A DNA stretch of 64,000 nucleotides from positions 103,472,701-103,536,700 of the forward strand of contig OX104134.1 of NCBI GenBank assembly GCA_944470555.2, read 5' to 3'. The notes under the pieces were generated by a model. The model was not told the DNA's origin and searched no databases. It was given only the letters and a program-made list of their open reading frames with translations. The DNA is from Heterobilharzia americana. Its lineage: Eukaryota > Platyhelminthes > Trematoda > Strigeidida > Schistosomatidae. Numbering within the stretch: position 1 is the stretch's first letter; every line of letters starts with the position of its first letter. Positions 13,301 to 24,334 of this stretch are shown piece after piece. Both the position numbers and the translations under genes were made by a program.

Positions 13301-16300
13301 GTGCACACTTATGCGGTAGGCAATGAATTAAACCTACTGTTACTTGAATGTGAGACGAATTTACTCTACGTCGATTGAAGCTACAATATTTCATACGTTG
13401 CATTACTAAATGAAAAAATAATTTATGAAGTTAGTGTCAACTTTTCACAACAGTGAGGTGAAACTGCACAGGCGGTACACTATGGTCTTGTACTCGCATT
13501 GCATCATACTAACATTTTTTCCAATGTTCGATTTCTAAATAACCTGAATTGATTGCATCGAACAAACAAGTAGAATACTGACCAAAAATAAACGTTCGAA
13601 ATTTAAGCAAGTTAGTAAATACTTCGGGGTATTGCTGGTGATGATGACTACAGTGGGTAAGGGACTGGGGGGATTTGACTACGCAGTAAAGTTAACTATA
13701 TTAGCCTCTTTTAGTCAAAAGATGTCCAGAATTCAGCTGACTTTACCCATTACACATTTGTAATCGCACTACCATGGTGGGTGAGAGTATACAGAAACGT
13801 TTTAATCAGTAACTTACCTACATTTTCTTGAACATGACTGGTGAATGTTGTAGTTACTGTTGGGGTTGGACCACCTAAGAATCGTGGGATCAAACGACGT
13901 CGTTGTAAGCGTTTAATTTCTTCCTTGATGCGCCGCTTAAGCTGGGCTACAAAAGACATCGAAAGTGCCAAAAACAAGAGATCATAAAGAAGAGACAGTT
14001 ACAAAAACTCAAACACCTACTGGGATTAAGTGTATGCAAGCACTTATATTTTTATGTTGTATTACTAGATTGCACACACTAAGTCTGGCTTATTGCCTTG
14101 AGACTAACTTGATCGCCAGTGGAATTTTTTAGTCTTATGTAGTGGTACATTTGTGTACTTGAATGGAACATTCAACCATGTTATATGTTTGTGCGCAACC
14201 AACAATCCCACAGAAAGCATTCTATCGATTTCGTAGTGCCACCACATGAGTAACGCAGAAGTCAGGCGTTGAGTTTTAGGGAGAAGAGGTAAGTCAGCTG
14301 ACATGGCTGTGAACGTTCATCGACTAAGATGGTTGGGACACGTGTTTCGTATGCCTAGTCGCCGATTGCCTCGTCACACAATGTTGGTCGAAGTAGGTCC
14401 AGGATGGAAAAAGGCTCGAGGTGGCCAGACTAAAACATGGCACCAATGTATGAAGTCTTGGACTGTTGATATGAGCCATGCGAAGCAATGCAGACTGGGT
14501 TGTTGGGGTCCGCGGGACAAGAGGAACTAGTGGTTGCAGACTCTAGGCGATATGGTTCAGAATCTACGTCAGTGGCACAGATGCATACACACATTATCCT
14601 CATTTTAATGCTATACCAAATCTCACCAATTTCGCATTTTTCCTTCTCTTTTAGTACTCTATATTTCTTTTGAATTTTCTTTTTTTATCTACTTCCAGCC
14701 CTTTTACTTGATGTACTGATGAGCTGTGGCAACTCGGACCGTTATTCAGCAATGCCTGGTCCTATGTTGATTTGGATGGATGGACATACCTTTACTCCAT
14801 CATAACGTTGAAATTAAAATACATGCCAATGAACAACAAAGTAATTTTTCCAACTTGGTATTCATCACGGAGCGACATCACCTGAGTAACCCCTGAAAAC
14901 CTGGAAGTACTGGACAGCTGTTTCAGTGTAGTATGAGGCTCCCCAGTACCCACGACTTCACCGGGGATCAAACCCAGGTACTTCAGGTTTCATGGCGAGC
15001 ACGTTACGATTGAACCACTGGTCAGAATCCAATGGTCCATAATTTTTTACTTCTGTCAATTCGTGATGCAGTACAAATTTTCCCAATGTCACCGTTGAAT
15101 ATTTATCAATCAATCAGTCTTTTTCTAAATATTTATCACGTCCAACTTGATTGCCAAACCGATCACTTTTCACTAGAATTTTAAGAAATCTCATCTCGAA
15201 GCACGTCACTAATGAGTACCGGACACCGACTCATTTTGCGCTTTGTTAATTTATTGACTTTAAGTTGGCATTGAGAAAAGTAGGAAAATGTGAACCACTG
15301 GCTCAACGTTAACGTCTCCACCGCGAGACCCAAGAGTCCAAGGTTAGACTTTTAGCAGTCACATGTGTGCACTGCTGAAAAATCCCACACTGGCACAAAA
15401 CAACCGTCCAATGCCTCCAGGTTTTTAATGGTTACACAACTGATAAACTGAACACGAAATGAGTAAATCCTTGTAAGCCTCCAAACTGGAAGTAAATCTT
15501 AGGTAGAGAACGTGTCACGTCATGTAAGTAGAGGATGCTGAGGTTGATGATACGACCCATTTACTTGAAAAAGGAATCTACAACCCGATGCCATTAAGAG
15601 TAATGACTGTCATCACTGAACCACGTCCGAATCACAGGAAATATTGTTCAGTCACCAGCACAGCTTGGTGCAGTGGAGCTCTCTTGAGCTATGCAGACTG
15701 ATTGTGTTGGTTACGGTACAGGTAAATTTGGTAGGGTTCATAGAGGAAAACTAAATATATCTTCCCTCTGACTTAGTGATTGCGATAACCTCACCTGGTT
15801 AACTGGATCACTAGTTACTGGTTGGTCTTAAGCCCGGTTAAGAGGGAAGGTTGGGCATAGGGCTGGCAACCCTACCCCATAAAACAAATCTAACCGCTAA
15901 AGAACTTCAAAGCAAAAACAAAATATAAAACATAAAAGCAAACTTATTCCTCGCTGGAACCGGAGAGACAAAATGACGCCCGTTAGTGAAAGACTTCGGG
16001 AAGCCAATTAGCCGATGTGTCTTACCCCCCTCGATGAAAGCGAAAGTAAACATGGGGACATGGAACGTTCGCACCATGTTTGAACCTAGCACGGCTGCCC
16101 AGATTGCAAACGAGATCCAATCAACAATGGAAATGACCCTACCCCCGATGGCGACATCAAAATTCTAATGGGTGGGGCGACATGAATGCCAAACTGGGAG
16201 CGGACAACACAGGAAGAGAACTAACCATGGTCGAGAAGCGCTCGGTGAAATGAACGAAAATGGAGAACTGTTTACAGAATTCTGTGCATTCAACGATTTG

Positions 16301-19300
16301 GTGATTGGAGGCACTGGGTTCAAGCACAAGGATATCCACAAAGCGACATGGATTTCATGAGACACCAGGAAACACTAAAATTGACTTCATCTCAATGTGA
16401 AAAAAGTGGAGAGGCAGCTTACTGGACACTAGATAGAGAAGGGGAGCAGATGTATGTGGTTCAGACCACTATCTTGTGCAAGCAACCTACGAAATCAAGT
16501 TGAAAGCTTTGAAAGAAGTTGGTGATAGACCACAGTTTCAGTTGAACAACCAGAACATAAACTGAAGGACGAAACTACGAATTACATCTTTACGTTAGCC
16601 ATCAGAACAAAATAGGAGACACTGGGCAACACTCTTTAAGGAGCCTGTGTGGAAGATCACTTGAACTCTCTGAAAACTATGTGGAAAGAAACTAGATTAC
16701 TGAAGAAAAAAGATAAGGAATGGATCTCGACGGACACAGAAGCTGATAGAAGAGGAGGATGGTGAAGCAGAAGATAAACCAGTGCAAGAATGAACGACGA
16801 GAAGAGGAACTGAATACAACCCATAAACACTACACTGGACAAAGAAGTGAATAAGAGTGCGCGTAAAGACAAAAGACACTTCTACGACACACTGGCAAGT
16901 GAAGCAGAACAGGCTGCTGTAGGAAAGACGTGACAACATTGTATCAAATAACAAGGTTACTATCTAGGAAGAGATCAATACAGATGAAACCAAAAGATGG
17001 TGAAGGAGATCTAATTACTGAACAAGAGAAACAAAGGAAACGATGTACTGACAACTTCAAAAAGCTCGTGAATCGACCAACACTTGCATTTCGTCCCAGA
17101 AATACCACCTGCAGCTACAGAACTACAAGTGAACACAAGCCCCCCGGCAAAAGCAGAAGTGAAGTCCTGGACGCCATAAAGATGTTGAAAGCCGGAAAGG
17201 CATCAGGACCAGATGGGATTCCGCCAGGAGCACTGAAAACACGCAGAGACAACAGAGGACATGCTCACACCACTACTGCAAAAAGGTCTGGAAGGAAGGA
17301 AAGGTACCTGCCAGTTGATGGGAAGAAGGGCTAACTCCCAAACAAGGGAAACCTAAGTCTTTGCATGAAATCACGAGGAATCATACTCCTGTCCAAAATA
17401 TTAAGCCGCATCATTCTGGAGAGACTAAACAATGCGCTGGATTCAAAACTATTACCGGAACAGGTTGGCTGGATTCAGGAAGTACAAGTCATATCCGGAC
17501 CAAATTGCAACGATACACTACGCATCATCATAGAACAGAGTATAGAATGGCAATCAACCCTCTACCTCAACTCCATCGACTTTGAGAAGGCCTTCGACAG
17601 CGTCGACCGACAAGTAATTTGACAACTGCTTCAACACTACGGAATACCACAAACCTTTATCAACCTCATTCAACAACTATATGAAGACTCCACATGGCAA
17701 GTGATTCACAATGGGAAGCTAGCTCAATGATGCCTTTGAAGTGAAGACAGGAGTGAAACAAGGCTGTCTACTATCACCGATGATCTTCCTGATTGTGGTC
17801 GACTGGATCATGCAACAAACAGTGAGGAGCGAGAAGAGGGGGATACGCTGGACCGGGGAAAAGATCCTAGAAGATTTCGATTTCTCCGATGACTTATGTC
17901 TAGTGTCACACAAGCTGAAAACTAACAAGTTGTCAGAAAAGGCAGGGCATCGAAGACGGGACTTTAAGTGAACGTAGAGAAGACAGAGGTGATGAAGATA
18001 CCCAACCAACAACAACAAACACCAATCACCATCAACGGGAGAAACTTAAAGGAAGTAGCCTCCTTCACCTATCTAGGCACCAGTGTTTCAACTACAGGCG
18101 GCGGCACAGACGAGGACGTCAAAGTCAGGATTGGAAAAGCAAGATAGGCTTTCATTAACCTGAAACCAGTGTGGAGATCTTCTGCACTTAGCATTAAGAA
18201 CAAGATCCGGATTTTGAACACCAACGTCAAATCAGTGCTCCTATATGGTTCAGACACCTGGCGCGTTATGAAAGGCGTTTCCGACAAACTGCAGACATTC
18301 ATCAACAACTGCCTACGCTGGCTCGTTACTGAAGATCAGATGGCCAGAATAATGAGAATAAGCAACAAGGAACTCTGTCAACGAACCAACGAAGCAAGAA
18401 CCTATCGCTCAACAAATATGCATTGGAAGGAATTGGAGATGGATTGGGTATACACTGAGAAGGCTGACTGGGGACAGGACGCGTCAGGCCAGGCCCTCGA
18501 GTGGGACCCAGATGGGAAGCGACGAGTTGGGCAGTCACAGCTGAGGGTGACATGGAGGAGATCGTGTGAGGAGGAAATGAGAGGTTGTGGGCAGTCGTGG
18601 AGCCAGGTTCAAAAGAATGCAGAGAATAGAGTGCACTGGAGACGTGCTACTGAAGCCCTATGTTCCACTAGGAACCCAAAGGACAATTAATAATGGTAGT
18701 GATTCCGATGCCTGACCCTTAGAAATGGTGCTTAAGGTTCAAATCAAGCAACCACGGACTAAAAAAGGACTCGTACAACTGTGCGTTTCTTAAAGTCGTC
18801 AAGTCACACCAGGATGAGACGAACCAGAGAGAGTGGGTTGTGCTGTTAAAACAACTAACCACAAAATATTGGGGCTAACCGAAGTAAACGGCTAGTAGAG
18901 ACCTAAGCAGGTAAACTAGAAACCTCTGGTACAAAAATCGCTGCCACTCAGGTTTTCGTTTCATTCCAATCACCTCTCCATATAAATTATACATTATCAT
19001 ATCGTCTAAATGTAAGTTTACACCAATAGTAATCAGAAAAGTCCCGTCATACGGCGATGAAAAAGCCTTTTAAAAACAAAAATAGTGTTTGGTGCTTTCA
19101 AACGCTGGTTCATATTCCAAACGATGTACATCGATGCAGTAAAGTGGGTGAGTGAGCTAATTCATTTAACTGGGATGTTGCATCAACTTTTGGTTAGTTG
19201 ATAAAATTTCGACCAGGTGGATTCGATTTAATAGGGTTCCTTCAAAGTACAAGTTGAGTATTCCACAAAAATCCAAGGCTATCAACAGTAGTGGTGTAGT

Positions 19301-21871
19301 ATTTTGCTTTGTCTTATATATATTTTTTTTAACTTGCCATGGTTCAACTTGCAGCACTCTAAAGCAGCATGCAAAGTGAGAAACAATGAAAAGACATGAA
19401 AGTAAGAGATAGCTCAAGACGTCCAAAATTTTGATGGCAGACAGTATGTAGTCACGCAAATACATCCGTTTTAGAGCTGTCAGATAGCACCTGCCTCCCT
19501 TCACAGCTCAAATTAACGGCCTTGCTCTGACCACCCTTAGCCGTCTTCCAACCCTATACTACTTCGGTTGACAATACACAGAGGCGGATGGTGGTTTGGG
19601 ATGTGCAACACGTGTCCAAGTTACCTCAGTCACTGAAGGTTCAATAATTCAACTAAATTACATTTGTTGCCCAGCGGCCTCGTCAGTAATCAAACCACAG
19701 ACGGAAGCAACTTTCTAATTGAGGTGGTAAACGCATTACCTCATTAACATAAGATTCTGTGAGAACGGTCTCTAAGCAGTAAGTTAGAACGGGTGCAAAA
19801 CATGCCTAGATTTCCAATTTAAGGCACTAGATATCACTTAGTGTTACGAGACACTATCAGATCTCTGAACCCAAAAATAATGCAAGCACTATAGATATAT
19901 CTCCACTGAGTACATTCCAGATAGTCATTTAATCTTTTCTCTTGTATATCCTGAGGCTGCTATTCTAATTAGTGACAAGTATCACCGAAAATGAACCAAT
20001 GAACGTTGACAATGATGAACGTGAATATAGGGCACTGCTACTACACATCAACGACTCAACCTTCACCCATGTAACGAATCAAAATAATAGTCAAAATTAA
20101 AAAAAAACACCTTGAATGACAAATAAATGTGCGAATACATCCAAGACGATAGGGTGTCCATGAACTTCAAAGTTGAGGCATCATGTGTACAATATCGGAA
20201 CTCCTTAAACACTGGACAAAATCAAGATTTTCGAAAATAGCTACGTGCTAGTGTAAAGATACAGAACTAGAATTTGTGAAGTTTCGTATCTAGGTCTCTA
20301 CTACCATTGCAAGTGGTCAGAAAATGTCAGTTTCCGTCAGTTTATAGGGTTACATTAACATATCTCCGAGAAAGATATATCCAGTGGACTCACAGATGCC
20401 ATGATTGTGCTTGTTTATCCCCTATTTCTTTCACGAAGATCATACTTTAGGAAGTAAGGCATGTATATTTTACTGAGACAGAAACAGTACGACAGAAATC
20501 AACAAATACAACGGAAAATGCAACGATTTAAAACGAAAGATAGCAACAATCAGAAACTCATATAAGGTCCATTCAAAAGTAATGCATCGCAAAACATTTT
20601 GAAAATCGGAATATAAAAAGATCGGAACATAATCATAAGTTTCAACTGACTTATTTCAGTTATCTTAAGCTTATTAGTCAACGAGTTTCAGCTGTTAAGA
20701 ACCAAAGAATTTCGACTTATCCTATACCTATGCTATGAAGTGAAATGCCATCAAGTAACCGTGTGCAGCTAACTGTACTAGGTTAGTCACGCCTGTGCAT
20801 GATAGATGCTAATTCACTACCTACACATCGATGGTCATATGACGAACTGGTAGGAAGTTAAATGCCTAGACTAATAATCAGTACCAGATGACCAATCTTA
20901 CCTCGCATATACAGATATGCAACAACAGCTAGGGAAATATGCAATGCAACCACTAAAGTGCATATTTGTGTATTCCACTGATTTATTAAGACAAATCTAG
21001 TTGTTGGTGAGTGAGTCAGCATAAACTGTTCCTTAAGACTTGTCTTGGGTGTCCTGAGTTACTCACTTCAGTTTGGGCGTCCCGGCAGTTTCACAAGCCT
21101 TGGTGCACAAGTAACAACACTGGATTATGTGGAAACCTCTACTTGAGTCCGAAACAGTCAGGAATCTCCACCACTGCGTAGGATCTTGAGTTTGGTCACT
21201 TACTGAGATTGTGTTGACCTAAACAACTTACTGATATTTGCTTGCGTCAACTGTGCTCAACCACTTAGATTTATTGCGTTATCACTAAATGTAACAATTT
21301 TGAACAATTCCCCGCGAATTTTAGCGTGAATCTTTCAAAACTGATCTACCAGAGACAAGCTTTCAAAAATTCTAATTACCTATTCATTTTGATAACAAGT
21401 AACCTATGTACTCGAATAAGTGCTACAAAAGTCAAACATTGTGTACATAAGGTGTAGTAATACTGCACTAAGGCTATGGCAACCTTCCAACCTACCTAGT
21501 TCAGTGCAGATACTCCCCGTTACAAGAGCTTAAAAATTATGACCTGAATAAATAGCAGCTTTTCGGTGAACTAATTTCAGCAAAAAACACTGAAACCTTA
21601 CAAAAACAACCATTGGATGGACTATCGACCTACCATCCTCCATAAAGTATTTTACAAAGACGGGTACGTAGATTAGATAGCCGGTAGAGCTGACACAGCT
21701 GTAACCCATGAACTTACCTTGAGTTGACAATTCTTTAGGAACGAAAGGAGATTGAGGTACTGCTACTTCCGTATTACAGCTTCGAGAAAATGTTTGATAT
21801 CTTCTTCTTTTCGAACAAGTAGACTCCAAAACCTCAAAGTTATGACTTCGTTTAAGCGTAGCACAAGCCAT
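7320..21871 (-). CDS. akirin: Akirin orthologue, five coding exons
   Basis: Spliced CDS, complement of join(7320..7330, 8307..8378, 9118..9411, 13818..13946, 21718..21871): 660 nt, 219 residues plus stop. All donors read GTAAGT except the exon 4 donor context GCTGTAAGT. All acceptors end in AG, and every intron is phase 1, so the frame closes exactly. The protein starts MACATLKRS, has a KRRR cluster at about residues 21-24 (nuclear localisation), a basic helix LKRRIKEEIKRLQRRR from exon 2, a Ser/Asp-rich middle, then FTLPQVTALCERLIKERE and EYDNILSCKLAEQYEAF and ends SYVS. Order and motifs match animal akirins, which are small nuclear proteins (about 190-200 residues) that bridge transcription factors to chromatin remodellers and assist nuclear import. 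Function here is inferred from the family. The introns carry RTE and SINE copies in both orientations. The start is the ATG opening the conserved MACATLKR. The family call is very secure; expression is not shown. Confidence 0.94.
8307..8378 (-). CDS. akirin: akirin coding exon 4
   Basis: 72 nt, too short to stand out as an ORF. A TTTACTTTCAG acceptor precedes it and a GTAAGT donor follows. It encodes EQYEAFLKFNHDQLYSRF and NSPMS, matching the akirin C-terminal helix (EQYDAFVKFTHDQI in vertebrates, from memory of the family). Phase agrees with exons 3 and 5. Confidence 0.92.
9118..9411 (-). CDS. akirin: akirin coding exon 3
   Basis: 294 nt, the largest exon, between a TTTATTACAG acceptor and a GTAAGT donor. 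It encodes a Ser/Asp/Thr-rich low-complexity region and then the most conserved akirin block, MFTLPQVTALCERLIKERE, with LQEEYDNILSCKLA at its end. The split codon at the 3' edge completes to Glu in exon 4. Confidence 0.94.
10160..12060 (-). mobile_element. Internally deleted RTE-B copy in akirin intron 2
   Basis: Read on minus, about 11346-12060 is the 5'UTR and start of the endonuclease. Its 5' text (CTTCTTAAATTACTTGAAAG, GTGACCGCAGAGCC, GACATCTGCTTGA) also occurs at 38090-38180 in the long RTE-B copy. 10549-11341 is the endonuclease/linker segment shared with 4171-4964. At about 10548 it jumps directly to the 3' tail (RHLLRP...SWSEP...GSPRRQE, the eroded counterpart of RHTMLVEVG...MSHVG...GPRD). 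The reverse transcriptase is missing. It lies in the same orientation as akirin and cannot be autonomous. Confidence 0.7.
13005..13085 (-). mobile_element. Scrap of RTE-B linker
   Basis: The text TTCCTCAATAAGCCTAAATA matches the linker region of the long RTE-B copy near 36860-36890 (TTCCTTAATAAGCCCAGATAA), with the neighbouring CCGTC..TTTC also shared. It is too short for more than a family call. Confidence 0.4.
13818..13946 (-). CDS. akirin: akirin coding exon 2
   Basis: 129 nt between a TTTTGTAG acceptor and a GTAAGT donor, phase 1 on both sides. It encodes the basic helix LKRRIKEEIKRLQRRR, which corresponds to the 'IKQEYKRMQKRR' type segment of other akirins, followed by a Thr-rich stretch. 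Confidence 0.92.
14225..14745 (+). mobile_element. RTE-B 3' end in akirin intron 1
   Basis: Encodes the C-terminal tail HRLRWLGHVFRMPSRRLPRH and GWKKARGGQTKTWHQCMKS, very close to the 3' end of the long copy at 35025-35440. The 3'UTR continues with ACGTCAGTGGCACAGATGCA and TTTTACTTGATGTACTGATGA. The 5' truncation falls just before HVSNAEVR (14240). It lies antisense to akirin. 5' truncation is normal for target-primed reverse transcription. Confidence 0.8.
14891..15030 (-). repeat. tRNA-derived SINE with hammerhead-like core
   Basis: On minus, a tRNA-like head has an A box near TGGTTCAATCGT and a B box GGGTTTGATCCC. It is followed by CTGGGGAGCC-TCATACTACA-CTGAAACAGC, which lines up with the hammerhead CTGANGA...GAAAC core of schistosome Sm-alpha-type SINEs. 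The GAAAC half is intact, and CTGANGA is altered to CTGGGGA, so self-cleavage is doubtful. A second copy of the same family, in opposite orientation, starts 260 bases away. Confidence 0.6.
15290..15430 (+). repeat. tRNA-derived SINE with hammerhead-like core, opposite orientation
   Basis: Plus strand: ACTGGCTCAACGTTAACGTC (A-box side), CCAAGGTTAGACTTTT (eroded B box), then GCACTGCTGAAAAATCCCAC and TGGCACAAAACAACCGTCC. This parallels a CTGCTGANGA-stem-GGACGAAACAGC hammerhead layout with several core substitutions. It forms an inverted pair with 14891-15030. Confidence 0.55.
15787..18700 (+). mobile_element. RTE-A retrotransposon, near full-length but dead, in akirin intron 1
   Basis: The 5' end (AACCTCACCTGGTTAACTGG) is shared with the copy at 50093. 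Next comes an endonuclease start (GTWNVRTM at about 16052) that jumps, through an internal deletion, to ENGELFTEFCAFNDLVIGG and HKATWIS. The linker has EVLDAIKMLKAGKASGPDGI (17160-17220). The RT carries DFEKAFDSVDR (about 17578), TGVKQGCLLSPM (17747) and FSDDL (17882) in place of YADD. The tail runs through SVLLYGSDTWRV to a terminal RRATEALCSTRNP (to 18690). Many stops and frameshifts are present. It is in the RTE clade (that of S. mansoni SR2 and S. japonicum SjR2; exact family not determined) and lies antisense to akirin. Confidence 0.85.
19515..19680 (-). mobile_element. RTE-B-like 3' tail scrap
   Basis: Minus translation EPSVTEVTWTRVAHPKPPS keeps the spacing of the NLHRLRWLGHVFRMP block. 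ACACGTGTCCAAGTTACCTC closely resembles ACACGTGTCCCAACCATCTC at 35361-35380. It is a short decayed fragment in intron 1 of akirin. Confidence 0.5.
19681..21530. other. akirin intron 1, no recognised element
   Basis: AT-rich intronic DNA between the RTE scrap and exon 1. I found no conserved open frame or repeat family. Confidence 0.45.
21718..21871 (-). CDS. akirin: akirin coding exon 1
   Basis: 154 nt: 51 codons plus one base. It encodes the conserved MACATLKR start and the STCSKRRRYQ nuclear-localisation cluster, and ends at a GTAAGT donor (21717-21712). The following intron (13947-21717, about 7.8 kb) holds an RTE-B 3' fragment, two SINE copies, a nearly full-length decayed RTE-A copy and an RTE 3' scrap. 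Confidence 0.92.
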
Positions 21872-21888
21872 AGTTAACAGTAAGATAT

Positions 21889-21890
21889 CT
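21889..21890 (-). promoter_or_regulatory. 3' splice acceptor 17 nt upstream of the akirin start codon
   Basis: Minus strand reads a pyrimidine/GT-rich tract ending TTGTTTGTGTTGCAG, then 17 bases, then the akirin ATG. This looks like a genuine acceptor. In flatworms it could take the spliced leader by trans-splicing. Equally it could close an ordinary 5'UTR intron whose first exon lies at higher coordinates. Confidence 0.55.
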
Positions 21891-22319
21891 GCAACACAAA
21901 CAATGGACACTCAAGTGCTCTGTCGTAGCACAAGGTCACTATGAACACCGGATGTAGTCTATCCCCAAGATGGGTTGGCGCGAAATGCTTACACTTAATT
22001 CATGAGCAGACTAAAACAAAATGGACATTTTCGGCACAACAGTGCAAAAGGCAACACCCAAGGGGAGAATAATTTTTGTTTGCACATTTTAGCTATTTGT
22101 ACGGAGTGAAACAAGGTATACAAAACAAACCAAATACATGGTATACATAATTTGTTGATACTCATTTCTCACTTGTTTTACTGCATCCAATTGTCCCACC
22201 TCTGTTGGTTTGTGGGATCTATGTGCAAATGCCTTGACGTCGCCTGAATAAATATTACGTAAAATTCACTTGGTTGTGGCTGACTATGGAATCCAGTTTC
22301 TCATTACGTACTATTTTGA

Positions 22320-22425
22320 ATTCTTTAGCCGAGTCAACTTGTACCTCAGTGAGTGGTATTCTCCCTGAGACTCAAACCTTGCACCCCTCCATCTAAATGC
22401 CACTGAATCACGAGGACCTCCTTTC
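22320..22425 (-). repeat. tRNA-derived SINE-like fragment
   Basis: On minus, TGATTCAGTGGCATT resembles an A box (TRGYNCAGTGG) and GCAAGGTTTGAGTCTCAGGG a B box. The ACTCAGTG/GTATTCTCCCTGAGAC text is shared with the SINE copies at 57525-57965 and 62520-62650. Confidence 0.45.
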
Positions 22426-24330
22426 TGCCTGAATTCGCTCGTTCCACTGCTAGCCACCGCTAACGAAATTCTGAAATATTGGATATTTTGGCAACCTCAC
22501 TGGAGCCCATTTGCCAGTCGAGTTGCAGCTGTTCAGTTCGGTATATCAACATGAGACGAAACGTGTAAGCAAATGGTAACTGACACCCGTTGCTCAAGAG
22601 CTGACTTCCTTGTGTCGGTGGCTTGGTGGATAACAACTACGGCCTCAGTAGAAACACCAACACTCACTGTGGCGCAGGTGTGTCAATTCCGGATTCCACT
22701 ACCAACCACCATCAAGTGAATCATAACACACACTTGCTCCCTGGTTAGGGAATTCCGCATCTTATATGATCTTATCGTGACAGCGTTGGCATCAGTCTTC
22801 GTGTTGGATATTCGATCTTTAACCTAAAAGATAATGATGGCGATCTATTCCTGAATTTGCAGGTCCATATCACTTTTACAGATACGGTCCTCCTAGACAG
22901 AACTTAGGGATAAAATCGAGAAGTAACGGATATGGATGGTTAGGATTCATATTGGTATGGTGCTCCATACTGATACCAGGCGCTCGAAACCACATTGATA
23001 TCCCTTCGTTTCTCCTTCGCTGACCAGATTAGGGTAAAGAGCAATCAAGCAGACGACTTGGGGATGGTTTCCGAGCCCAACAACCGGCTTAGTTTACCTT
23101 TACTGGAGTTTTTAGTTAAAGTGGCATGATGAACAATAGCTTACTAGGTGCGGTCAGATATGCGTGTTTCACTGAGTTGAACGGTTCTGTTGGATAAGGC
23201 TTATAGAGAAAATGATAGAAAATCAAGTAAATAATTACCTTATTCAAAGACAAAAGACAGTGCTTAGTGAAACCGGCAGTTTCGCTCTGCGGCCTTTCAG
23301 TCTCAGGTCGGAACACTGTATTCTCTCAAGTAGACCAGAAGACGTTTCCAGTATTCTCACTCACTGGTACTATTAACAATTCTATTTACAGTAAGCGAGG
23401 GTATATCAGCCAGGTTCAGTTCATGCAGTCGATTTAAGTCTTCTTTGAGGAGACTGACATCCACAGGTTACTCAGTCTCCCACACGTACTCAGGTTATTG
23501 GCACATTACAACGAACTAATTAAAGAGGTATCCATTTGATTGCGAAGGAATGAGCATCCAGATCTGTGAAACCCAAATGGACATCACGAACCCGTGAAAT
23601 TATGATGAACAAACCCTATTGCAACAGCAGCCTGGCCACCCTAGTAACGACCGCACTATTCGAAATAATTGAGATTTGCAGCTTAACGCGAGCTTCACGT
23701 GAAGTTAGTACTGAAGAAGTAACCAGACCCACGGCAGAACGCCAAAGCTAAGAGAAAACCAAACTACTTTCACCCACACTATTCCGCCACGTCTCACCAA
23801 CCAGTGCATTAGACCATGGTTCAACTTCGTAAGAGCTTCGAAGGAACCTAGAGGTTCAATACTCAAGGAATTTTTCGGTGAAATAAGCCAAGTTGCTTCA
23901 TACTCTTAACAGACCAATGTTGGGAGATTTGTTCCATACAAATACATGTCGCCAGTCCAACAGTGCTGAAATCTAAAGTACATGTTTTCCGAGTGATTAG
24001 TTTGTCTCTCTGTCCATAAACTTGCGGACGCATCAGACTTGTGAAATTAGCATGTACTTCAAAACAGACTGTTTGTTCACTCCGGTGTGCGACCATCTTA
24101 CTGCTGACCACTTCCTGGCCTACGGAAACCTGCTGTCGTCAAAGGATTATTGAATAGTTAGTGCCAGAGGATGGTTAGGGCTTCTGTGCATAGATTAAAC
24201 ATCAATGACTTAATTGCTTAAAGCCCAGTAGACTTGGACGCCGCAAGCTAGCTATCTTCATTTCAAACGTAAGTTCCTTTGATCATAATATTATTATGAT
24301 TTTTAAGATGCTATAGCTGCTAGCAATGCT
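22426..24330. other. Upstream region of akirin, no recognised gene
   Basis: Short open frames only. Any akirin promoter or 5'UTR exon would lie between 21891 and some point in this direction, but no element can be pinned down. Confidence 0.4.
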
Positions 24331-24334
24331 AACC

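Noticed and set aside
14700..14745. CTGATGAG at 14717-14724 as a hammerhead ribozyme core
   Set aside because: No matching GAAA half or stem II follows; the phrase is part of the RTE-B 3' end, where related copies read TGATGTGCTGA.
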